Below the pieces are notes generated by a model that saw only the letters and a program-made list of their open reading frames with translations, was not told where the DNA came from and ran no database searches. A stretch of 8,737 nt of DNA from Oscillospiraceae bacterium (GTDB lineage Bacteria; Bacillota; Clostridia; Oscillospirales; Ruminococcaceae), in the NCBI GenBank assembly GCA_900752625.1, contig CAADWC010000077.1, forward strand, positions 1-8,737. The letters are read 5' to 3'. The translations under genes and the position numbers were made by a program. Of this stretch, positions 1 through 6,255 are shown piece after piece (within the stretch, counting starts at the first letter, position 1; each line of letters starts with the position of its first letter).

Positions 1-42
1 CCAGGTATAACTCTTTCAGCCGCTTACGATCGAAGAATTTAA
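1..42 (+). CDS. Possible C-terminal end of a rightward gene (partial)
   Basis: Reading frame 1 is open from the window edge to a TAA at 40-42, giving 13 residues (PGITLSAAYDRRI). A good rho-independent hairpin on the same strand begins about 12 bases after this stop, which is the usual arrangement for the end of a gene. The peptide is too short to recognise any family. Frame 2 stops at 8-10. Frame 3 runs on through the hairpin and is less likely. The call rests almost entirely on the stop-plus-terminator arrangement. Confidence 0.25.
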   Translation, partial: PGITLSAAYDRRI

Positions 43-53
43 ATATGCAAGTA

Positions 54-84
54 AAAGGGACGAATTTGATTTTCGTCCTTTTTT
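54..84 (+). terminator. Rho-independent terminator of the gene to the left
   Basis: A perfect stem GGACGAA (58-64) / TTCGTCC (72-78) encloses a 7-base loop and is followed by six T (79-84). The A-rich 5' flank can extend the stem by pairing with the T tract. On the minus strand the T run is shorter, so rightward termination is favoured. It closes whatever gene enters from the left edge. Confidence 0.75.
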
Positions 85-226
85 ATTTTGTGACAAATAC
101 ATAATAATCGTTATCGAATCCACTCTATCTGTAATTGCTACTTTTTCATTCTATAATTTAGTAATGCGTACTGTGTTTTATTTCATAGGCTGAAGCGCTA
201 TGATTCATTTATGTAGAACATAGCAC

Positions 227-364
227 TTAGTTCATACCTGCATGGTCGTCCACTTGAAAAATTTCGTCGCCGTATTTTCTTATGCAGTTTCCGTTTTCCC
301 AAATTCTATCCGGCTGAAAAACAGGTCTGATGTTAGGTTGAGAGTCAAAAGGCTTTCTAAAAAT
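227..364 (-). other. Protein-like open frame without a start codon; possible gene remnant
   Basis: The stretch 85-373 between the two terminators has no recognisable gene. Its only notable content is this minus-strand frame of 45 sense codons, bounded by TAA at both ends and in the same phase as nifJ. The translation is mixed and protein-like (for example QPDRIWENGNCIRKYGDEIF), with Trp, Cys and many charged residues. It has no ATG, GTG or TTG near its beginning (the first codon is ATT) and no SD. It lies just after the nifJ terminator. It could be a decayed fragment of a larger gene or chance. I recognise no family. Confidence 0.2.
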
Positions 365-373
365 TTATTGCAT

Positions 374-404
374 AAAAAAGCAGCGGCACATTTGTACCGC
401 GGCT
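374..404 (-). terminator. Rho-independent terminator of nifJ
   Basis: On the minus strand, about 18 bases after the nifJ stop, an 11-bp stem with one mismatch (arms at 394-404 and 379-389) and an AAAT loop is followed by six T (374-379). It is the expected end of the nifJ transcript and has good form. Confidence 0.85.
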
Positions 405-421
405 TTGAAAATAAGCCTTGA

Positions 422-3400
422 TTACTTCTCTTCGTTATTGTAAAGCTTAGCATATCTAACCAGATAATCATATCTGTCAGCAGCATTCTTAACAGCCTTA
501 TCAAAGAGTTTTTCAGCTCTTTTAGGATTCTGTCTTGCAAGAGCGTTATAACGAACCTCGCCCATAAGGAAGTCTTTGTAATCCTTGCTTGGAGCCTTGG
601 AATCCAGAGTAAACGGATTCTTGCCCTCTTCCTTAAGTGCAGGATTGAATCTGTAAAGGTGCCAGTAACCGCACTCTACAGCCTTCTTCTCCTCTGTCTG
701 AGCTATAGACATACCGCCCTTGATACCGTGATTGATACAAGGAGCATATGCAATAATCAGCGAAGGACCATGGTAAGCTTCGGCCTCAGCAATAGCCTTT
801 ATGCACTGATTATAATCCGCACCCATTGCGATATGAGCAACATATACGTAGCCGTAGCTCATTGCTATACCGGCAAGATCCTTTTTCTTAACTTCCTTAC
901 CTGCCGCAGCAAACTGTGCGATAGCGCCGGTAGGAGTCGACTTGGAGGACTGTCCGCCTGTGTTGGAGTAAACCTCAGTATCGAATACGAAGATGTTTAC
1001 GTCCTCGCCGGAAGCGATAACATGGTCAAGTCCGGAGAAGCCTATATCATAAGCCCAACCGTCTCCTCCGAAGATCCACAGTGACTTCTTGCGGAGATAA
1101 TCGGCGTCCTTAAGAATCTCTTCGGCAGCCTTAGTCTTGGACTTCTTGAGAGCATCTACAAGAGCGTCCGTAGCAGGCGAGTTAGCCGCACCGTCGTCGA
1201 TCGTTGAGAGATAACCCTCGATAGCCTTCTTGAGAGAAGCGGACTTAGTAGCCTTTTCAAGCTCTAAGATCTTTCCGATAGTTCTCTGTCTGATAGTATT
1301 CTGAGCAAGGAACATACCGTAGCCATACTCAGCGTTATCCTCAAACAGCGAGTTAGCCCATGCCGGACCCTTGCCGTTCTTGTTTGTAGTATAAGGTGTA
1401 GAAGGTGCAGAACCGCCCCAGATCGAAGAACATCCGGTTGCGTTAGCGATATACATTCTGTCTCCGAACAGCTGAGTTACCAGCTTAGCGTAAGGAGTTT
1501 CTCCGCAGCCTGCGCAAGCGCCCGAGAATTCGAGAAGCGGCTGCTTGAACTGAGAGCCCTTAACGGTGGTCTGCTTGAATTTTTCAAGAACCTCAGGCTT
1601 TTCAGGAAGGGTACGTCCGTAATTGAACACTTCCTGCTCTGCAAGCTGTGTTTCGAGAGGCATCAGATTGAGAGCCTTGTTGCCTTTCTTTCCGGGACAT
1701 ACGTTTACGCAGGAACCGCAGCCTGTACAGTCCAGAGCGGACATTGTCATAACAAAGTAATATCCGGGCATTCCGGTCATAGGAACAGCCTTGTCCTGTG
1801 CAAGTTTAGGAGCCTTTTTGAGCTCGTCTTCAGTCATTACGCAAGGACGGATAACCGCATGCGGACAAACATACGAACAGAAATTACACTGGATACAGTT
1901 GTCAGGATTCCACTTAGGAACGTCAACCGCAATACCTCTCTTTTCGAATGCAGCCGAACCCTGCGGGAATGTACCGTCAGCCATGTCAACGAATGTAGAA
2001 ACAGGGAGAGAATCACCCTTCTGCTCGTTGCATGGGATCTGGATCTCGTTTACAAATTTCTCAAGAGTCTTGTCGGCGCACTTAGCTTTTGGCATACCCA
2101 TAGCGGTATCCTTAGCATCCTTCCATGACTCGGGAACCTTAACCTCTACAACCTGCTGGTAGCCGGCGTCGATAGCGTCATGGTTCATCTTTACGATAGC
2201 GTCGCCCTTCTTAGAGTAAGAAGCTGTTGCAGCATCCTTCATATACTTAACTGCATCCTCGATAGGAATGATATTGGCAAGCTTGAAGAATGCGGACTGA
2301 AGCACGGTGTTGATCCTGTTGCCAAGACCGATCTCCTTACCGATCTTTACACCGTTGATGGTGTAGAACTTGATGTTGTTCTGAGCGATATATCTCTTAA
2401 CCTGTCCGGGGAGGTGCTTTTCAAGCTCCTGCTCTGTCCACTGGCAGTTAAGCAGGAAAGTTCCGCCCGGCTTGATATCCGAAACCATATCGTATTTTGT
2501 AATATACGACTCGTTGTGGCAGGCAACGAAATCAGCCTGGTTGATAAGGTAGGTCGATTTGATAGGAGTTTTTCCGAATCTCAGATGCGAAACGGTTACG
2601 CCGCCCGACTTCTTGGAATCGTAAGCAAAATATGCCTGAGCGTAAAGATCCGTATGGTCTCCGATGATCTTGATAGAGTTCTTGTTGGCGCCTACCGTAC
2701 CGTCGGCTCCCAGTCCCCAGAATTTGCAGGCGGTCGTGCCGGCAGGAGCGGAATCGAGCTTGTCTTCAGCGTCAAGAGAAAGATTTGTAACGTCGTCCTT
2801 GATACCGATAGTAAATCTGGGCTTGTAGGTATCCTTCCATGAAGCGTTCCAGTAAACAGCCTTGATCTGTGCAGGAGTCGTATCCTTGGAACCGAGACCG
2901 TATCTTCCGGAAGCTACAGGTATGTCGTGGAACTGAGTTCCCTTAAGAGCGGCAACAACGTCGAGATAAAGAGGCTCGCCCAATGAACCCGGCTCTTTGG
3001 TTCTGTCGAGAACTGAGATCTGCTCGCAGGTTGAAGGAATAGCCTCAACAAGCTTGTCGGCACAGAAAGGTCTATAAAGTCTTACCTTGACAAGGCCCAG
3101 CTTTGTACCTTCTGTAGCGTTGAGGTAATCTATTGTTTCCTCGATAGTATCGCATACTGAACCCATTGCTACGATTACATGAGTAGCATCGGGAGCGCCG
3201 TAGTAATTGAACAGCTTATAGTCCGTACCAATCTTCTCGTTTACCTTGTTCATGTATTCCTCAACTACGCCGGGAATAGCGTCATAGTAAGGATTGCATG
3301 CCTCGCGTGCCTGGAAGAAAATGTCGCCGTTCTGAGCCGAACCTCTGAGTACGGGATGCTCCGGGTTAATAGCTCTGTTTCTGAATTCCTGTACGGCGTC

Positions 3401-3991
3401 CATGTCAACCATTGAAGCAACGTCTTCCTTATCCCATACCTCGATCTTCTGAATTTCGTGAGAAGTTCTGAAGCCGTCGAAGAAGTGAAGGAAAGGAACT
3501 CTGCCTTTGATAGTTGAAAGGTGAGCTACGGTTCCGAGATCCATAACCTCCTGAACATTTGAAGAGCAAAGCATTGCAAAGCCCGTCTGACGGCAGGCAT
3601 AAATGTCGGAATGGTCACCGAAAATATTAAGCGCATGGGAAGCCACGCATCTTGCCGAAACATGGATTACGCAGGGAAGAAGTTCTCCTGCGATCTTATA
3701 CATATTAGGAATCATCAGAAGAAGACCCTGAGAAGCAGTATAGGTGGTTGTAAGAGCACCTGCTGCAAGCGAGCCGTGAACAGTACCGGAAGCGCCTGCT
3801 TCAGACTGCATTTCAGCTACCCTTACGGGAGTGCCGAAAATATTCGTCTGACCTTTGGCGGCCCATTGGTCCGTAACCTCAGCCATAACTGAGGAAGGTG
3901 TGATTGGATAGATAGCAGCGACTTCTGTAAATGGGTATGAAGCCCAAGCAGCAGCGTTGTTTCCGTCCATGGTTTTCATTTTTCTTGCCAT
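422..3991 (-). CDS. nifJ: Pyruvate:ferredoxin (flavodoxin) oxidoreductase, single-chain
   Basis: Cytoplasmic enzyme that oxidatively decarboxylates pyruvate with CoA to acetyl-CoA and CO2, passing electrons to ferredoxin; it is central to clostridial fermentation. The 1189 residues show the full fused order. The N-terminal pyruvate-binding domain has YPITPSS (28-34, Thr31), Glu64 and Arg114, at the same numbers as the catalytic residues of the Desulfovibrio africanus enzyme. Domain III with the CoA site follows. A two-cluster ferredoxin domain has Cys699/702/705/709 and Cys755/758/761/765. The C-terminal TPP domain has GDGWAYDIG (976-984), Asn1010 and proximal-cluster cysteines 826, 829, 854 and 1085. 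Only about 104 residues follow Cys1085, so the long C-terminal extension of the D. africanus enzyme is absent. The start is supported by an SD (AGAAAGGA, about 4003-4010) and by the family-typical KTMDGN opening. It is monocistronic to the terminator at 374-404. I see no frameshift or lost ligand. Confidence 0.98.
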   Translation of the reverse strand: MARKMKTMDGNNAAAWASYPFTEVAAIYPITPSSVMAEVTDQWAAKGQTNIFGTPVRVAEMQSEAGASGTVHGSLAAGALTTTYTASQGLLLMIPNMYKIAGELLPCVIHVSARCVASHALNIFGDHSDIYACRQTGFAMLCSSNVQEVMDLGTVAHLSTIKGRVPFLHFFDGFRTSHEIQKIEVWDKEDVASMVDMDAVQEFRNRAINPEHPVLRGSAQNGDIFFQAREACNPYYDAIPGVVEEYMNKVNEKIGTDYKLFNYYGAPDATHVIVAMGSVCDTIEETIDYLNATEGTKLGLVKVRLYRPFCADKLVEAIPSTCEQISVLDRTKEPGSLGEPLYLDVVAALKGTQFHDIPVASGRYGLGSKDTTPAQIKAVYWNASWKDTYKPRFTIGIKDDVTNLSLDAEDKLDSAPAGTTACKFWGLGADGTVGANKNSIKIIGDHTDLYAQAYFAYDSKKSGGVTVSHLRFGKTPIKSTYLINQADFVACHNESYITKYDMVSDIKPGGTFLLNCQWTEQELEKHLPGQVKRYIAQNNIKFYTINGVKIGKEIGLGNRINTVLQSAFFKLANIIPIEDAVKYMKDAATASYSKKGDAIVKMNHDAIDAGYQQVVEVKVPESWKDAKDTAMGMPKAKCADKTLEKFVNEIQIPCNEQKGDSLPVSTFVDMADGTFPQGSAAFEKRGIAVDVPKWNPDNCIQCNFCSYVCPHAVIRPCVMTEDELKKAPKLAQDKAVPMTGMPGYYFVMTMSALDCTGCGSCVNVCPGKKGNKALNLMPLETQLAEQEVFNYGRTLPEKPEVLEKFKQTTVKGSQFKQPLLEFSGACAGCGETPYAKLVTQLFGDRMYIANATGCSSIWGGSAPSTPYTTNKNGKGPAWANSLFEDNAEYGYGMFLAQNTIRQRTIGKILELEKATKSASLKKAIEGYLSTIDDGAANSPATDALVDALKKSKTKAAEEILKDADYLRKKSLWIFGGDGWAYDIGFSGLDHVIASGEDVNIFVFDTEVYSNTGGQSSKSTPTGAIAQFAAAGKEVKKKDLAGIAMSYGYVYVAHIAMGADYNQCIKAIAEAEAYHGPSLIIAYAPCINHGIKGGMSIAQTEEKKAVECGYWHLYRFNPALKEEGKNPFTLDSKAPSKDYKDFLMGEVRYNALARQNPKRAEKLFDKAVKNAADRYDYLVRYAKLYNNEEK

Positions 3992-4102
3992 TTTAGAATC
4001 ATTCCTTTCTCGATATTTTGAACCTTTGACAAGTACAAAATTCGTATGTCCTCATGCCTCTCAATACACACGGGACATTTTTTCACAAAGCGGCGAATCA
4101 AT

Positions 4103-4120
4103 ATGTGAAAAAATTCACAA
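4103..4120 (-). promoter_or_regulatory. Inverted-repeat operator, Rex-like (alternatively CRP-like), in the nifJ leader
   Basis: On the minus strand the site reads TTGTGAA-TTTT-TTCACAT. It matches the redox repressor Rex operator TTGTGAA-N4-TTCACAA at all fixed positions but the last. It lies about 16-33 bases downstream of the transcription start predicted from the -10 at 4143-4148, where a bound repressor would block transcription. The inner 16 bases also fit TGTGA-N6-TCACA, the CRP-type consensus, so sequence alone does not settle the regulator. Rex is favoured because it is widespread in Firmicutes and governs fermentative redox genes. Confidence 0.6.
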
Positions 4121-4142
4121 TCAAGTCTGCTTTAACTATTAT

Positions 4143-4171
4143 ATTATAACACTGAAAATTCCTTTTGTAAA
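4143..4171 (-). promoter_or_regulatory. Sigma-A-type promoter of nifJ
   Basis: On the minus strand, TTTACA (4166-4171) is separated by 17 bases from a perfect TATAAT (4143-4148). The predicted start near 4136 gives a leader of about 145 bases before the nifJ ATG. No other promoter of this quality was seen in the 256-base gap between the transporter gene and nifJ. Apart from this promoter and the operator, the gap holds only an ATGTCC/GGACAT inverted repeat (4046-4051 with 4073-4078). I saw no terminator after the transporter gene. Confidence 0.8.
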
Positions 4172-4247
4172 TAGCTTTTCGCATTTTTTTCACAGTTTTT
4201 AACCCGCTGTCACATACCCCTAAAAGTTCGGAAAATATGCATAGCTT

Positions 4248-5531
4248 CTATTTTGCGTTTACGTTTATATATTCCGGCTTCAGCTTTGAATACATGATCT
4301 TCTGACTGGAATAAAGCCCGTAATATCCTGAGAGCATATAGCTTACGCCGCTGGCTGCAGCGAACAGCAAAAGTCCTTCAGAGCCGAACATTTCAAGACT
4401 GAGGAAAATAGAAGCCGCCGGACAGTTTACTACTCCGCAGAAAAGCGCTGCTATCCCGACGGCCGCTCCGAACTGCGGTTCCATTCCAAGCAGCGGAGCA
4501 GCCGCACAGCCGAACGCAGATCCTATAAACAGCGTCGGAACTATTTCACCGCCCTTGAAGCCTGATCCTATAGTTACCGCAGTAAATATGATCTTGAAAA
4601 TAAAATCATACCAGTCAGCCTTGCCCTGCACCAGCGCTCTTTCTATACCCGCCATTCCGGCTCCGTTGTAATCATATGTCCCGATAATCACCGTTAGAAG
4701 AACAATAACGACTCCTCCCGCAAACGCTTTGAGATATGAATTTGAAAAATGCATCTTCATTTTATCGTGAGTATATTTCATAGTCATACAGAACAGTATG
4801 CTCACAACTGCGCAAAGCGCTGAAAGCACTCCCACCTGAAGCAAAGAGGTCAGCTCCAGCGGCGGTACGAACCGGGAAATATCAAACCTTACAGGCGCCA
4901 TTTTAAACAGCAAAGAAACCTTGTACGCTACCAAAGCGGAGCCCAGACACGGTACAAGTCCGACGTAATATATTACCCCTACGCTTATTACCTCCATTGC
5001 AAAAAAGCAGGCAGTGAGCGGAGTGCCGAAAAGTGCAGCAAATACGCCGCTCATTCCGCACATAATCACAAGGCTGGTATCCTTTTCGTCAAGGTGCAGA
5101 AGCTCTCCTGCCTTCGCTCCTATCGAACCGCCCAGCTGCAGTGCCGCTCCCTCTCGTCCTGCCGAGCCGCCAAGCAGATGGGTAATGCAGGTCGAAATAA
5201 ATATAAGCGGAGCCATTAATACAGGAACATGGGTATTCGTCCTGATAGAGCTTATAATAAGATTTGTTCCGGCGTCCTCATCGGTTTTTGAAACTCTGTA
5301 AAGAAACACTATTGCAAGACCGCCCAACGGCAGAAAATAAACAAGCCACGGAGCGCTCTCTCTTATTTCTGTCGCCTTGTTTACCGCCATATGAAAAAGC
5401 GTTCCCACAAGACCGCCGACGGATCCGACTGCTACGGCAATAAGCACCCATTTTACAAAGGCGAATGCAAATTTACATGTGGTATCTGCTCCGGCTTTTA
5501 AATACCCTTTATTTATCAAGATCTTCTTCAC
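4248..5531 (-). CDS. CLC-family anion transporter, probably fluoride/proton antiporter type
   Basis: Polytopic membrane protein of 427 residues with many hydrophobic helices, the usual CLC membrane-domain size, and no CBS domains. The gating glutamate motif is present as GREGA (Glu127). The chloride-type GSGIP filter is absent; DAGTN lies at about that position. The helix-N motif, GGxFxP in chloride CLCs, is GGEIVP (Glu329). A glutamate there is, to my knowledge, a mark of CLC-F antiporters, and its spacing from the gating Glu (202 residues) is close to that in the Enterococcus CLC-F (118 to 318, from memory). A tyrosine-rich segment (403-407) may supply the inner-gate Tyr. I therefore infer fluoride export; chloride transport is the alternative. 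No fluoride riboswitch is visible upstream. The GTG at 5531 directly abuts the SD, so the TTG at 5517-5519 may be the real start (423 residues). A terminator separates it from ridA. Confidence 0.9.
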   Translation of the reverse strand: MKKILINKGYLKAGADTTCKFAFAFVKWVLIAVAVGSVGGLVGTLFHMAVNKATEIRESAPWLVYFLPLGGLAIVFLYRVSKTDEDAGTNLIISSIRTNTHVPVLMAPLIFISTCITHLLGGSAGREGAALQLGGSIGAKAGELLHLDEKDTSLVIMCGMSGVFAALFGTPLTACFFAMEVISVGVIYYVGLVPCLGSALVAYKVSLLFKMAPVRFDISRFVPPLELTSLLQVGVLSALCAVVSILFCMTMKYTHDKMKMHFSNSYLKAFAGGVVIVLLTVIIGTYDYNGAGMAGIERALVQGKADWYDFIFKIIFTAVTIGSGFKGGEIVPTLFIGSAFGCAAAPLLGMEPQFGAAVGIAALFCGVVNCPAASIFLSLEMFGSEGLLLFAAASGVSYMLSGYYGLYSSQKIMYSKLKPEYINVNAK

Positions 5532-5535
5532 CCCC
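5528..5535 (-). promoter_or_regulatory. Strong SD that favours a TTG start for the CLC gene
   Basis: The minus strand reads GGGGGTGA here, one base from the anti-SD match GGAGGTGA. It overlaps the GTG at 5529-5531, so it cannot serve that codon. It lies 8 bases before an in-frame TTG at 5517-5519, an ideal distance. This argues that translation begins at the TTG, four codons into the longest open frame. Confidence 0.5.
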
Positions 5536-5541
5536 GCTCAC

Positions 5542-5566
5542 AAAAACGGACGGCAAACTGCCGTCC
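5542..5566 (-). terminator. Rho-independent terminator after ridA, ahead of the CLC gene
   Basis: On the minus strand a perfect 8-bp stem GGACGGCA/TGCCGTCC with a 3-base loop is followed by G and five T (5542-5546). It lies about 31 bases after the ridA stop and only a few bases before the SD of the CLC gene. It should end most ilvA-ridA transcripts. The CLC gene must rely on read-through or an unseen promoter. Confidence 0.8.
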
Positions 5567-5597
5567 TGCGTTGATTTTCACAATACTAAAGCACCGA

Positions 5598-5972
5598 TCA
5601 CAGCTCGGCAATTACCTCGACTTCCACCAGAACGTCCTTGGGAAGCTCTTTTACCGCAACGCATGAACGTGCGGGCTTGGACGTGAAAAATTCGCCGTAA
5701 ACGCCATTGAATGCTCCGAAATCGGACATATTCTTTAAAAAGCAGACGGTTTTTACCGCTTTGTCAATAGAAGTTCCGGCAGCTTCCAGAACTGCGGTCA
5801 GGTTCTTGCATACCTGACGGGTCTGATCCTCGATAGTCACAGCTTCAACATTTCCCGTTTCAGGATTGATCGCGATCTGACCCGAGGTGAAAACAAGATT
5901 TCCGACCTTTACAGCCTGAGAGTACGGACCGATAGCGTCCGGTGCGTTCTTGGTATAAACTTTTTCCGACAT
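5598..5972 (-). CDS. ridA: RidA-family enamine/imine deaminase
   Basis: Small cytoplasmic protein of 124 residues, the normal RidA (YjgF/YER057c/UK114) length; the family forms trimers. It hydrolyses reactive enamines/imines such as 2-aminoacrylate, made by PLP enzymes including threonine/serine dehydratase, and so protects other PLP enzymes. Visible hallmarks are IGPYSQA (14-20, with the conserved Tyr17), SGQI (30-33), the DQTRQVCKNL helix (49-58), and PARSCVAV (100-107), carrying the Arg (102) that in active RidA proteins binds the substrate carboxylate. The end DVLVEVEVIAEL is also typical. The presence of that Arg argues for a true RidA rather than an Rid2-7 paralogue. The start has a clear SD (AAGGAG, 8-9 bases before ATG). 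It lies 53 bases after the 72-residue gene in the ilvA cluster and ends at the terminator at 5542-5566. Pairing with ilvA fits its role. Confidence 0.95.
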   Translation of the reverse strand: MSEKVYTKNAPDAIGPYSQAVKVGNLVFTSGQIAINPETGNVEAVTIEDQTRQVCKNLTAVLEAAGTSIDKAVKTVCFLKNMSDFGAFNGVYGEFFTSKPARSCVAVKELPKDVLVEVEVIAEL

Positions 5973-6025
5973 AAATATCTTCTCCTTAATAGTATTATTT
6001 TCAGCCGATCATAAAACTTCCGTGT

Positions 6026-6244
6026 TTATTTTTTCAGATCGTTAACGGAAGCGGCAATTCCCTTAGTAAGACACTTTGCAATGATCTGAGCATAATCGGG
6101 ATAATTCTCTCCGTCAAGCTTGATCATCTGGTCGAATAAATTCTTGAGCTGACCGTTTACAACTATTGTATAGCCGTCCGATTTTTCTTCGGAATTCTTT
6201 TCGGATACGGTAGTTTTAAGCATTTTAAAGGTTACGTTTTCCAT
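6026..6244 (-). CDS. Hypothetical 72-residue protein between ilvA and ridA
   Basis: I do not recognise a family. The 72 residues are soluble-looking, with no signal peptide or membrane segment. The N-terminal third is rich in Lys/Glu/Ser (residues 12-22). A short beta-type stretch follows (GYTIVVNGQL, 24-33), then a probable amphipathic helical half (34-70) containing one cysteine and a YPDYAQII stretch. That it is a real gene is supported by a textbook SD (GGAGG, 5 bases before ATG), by its position 11 bases after the ilvA stop, and by its lying in one orientation with ilvA and ridA. It is therefore probably co-translated with ilvA and under the same isoleucine T-box. A role linked to threonine dehydratase or enamine handling is only a guess from position. 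Confidence 0.75.
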   Translation of the reverse strand: MENVTFKMLKTTVSEKNSEEKSDGYTIVVNGQLKNLFDQMIKLDGENYPDYAQIIAKCLTKGIAASVNDLKK

Positions 6245-6255
6245 ATTTGCCTCCG

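Noticed and set aside
102..116. Fur-box-like sequence TAATAATCGTTATCG
   Set aside because: It matches 11 of 14 fixed positions of the 7-1-7 Fur core, but there is no gene or promoter next to it and the region is AT-rich, so I take it as chance.
280..540. 86-codon minus-strand frame across the nifJ end
   Set aside because: It lies mostly inside nifJ in another phase and runs through the nifJ terminator hairpin.
1791..2842. Plus-strand open frames of 89-220 codons opposite nifJ
   Set aside because: These are shadows of the strongly coding nifJ sequence; they lack SDs and recognisable motifs, while nifJ has all its catalytic and cluster residues in frame.
5532..5597. Fluoride (crcB-type) riboswitch before the CLC gene
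   Set aside because: I looked for the conserved core (such as CUGAUG with its pairing elements) in this gap and found only the ridA terminator hairpin.
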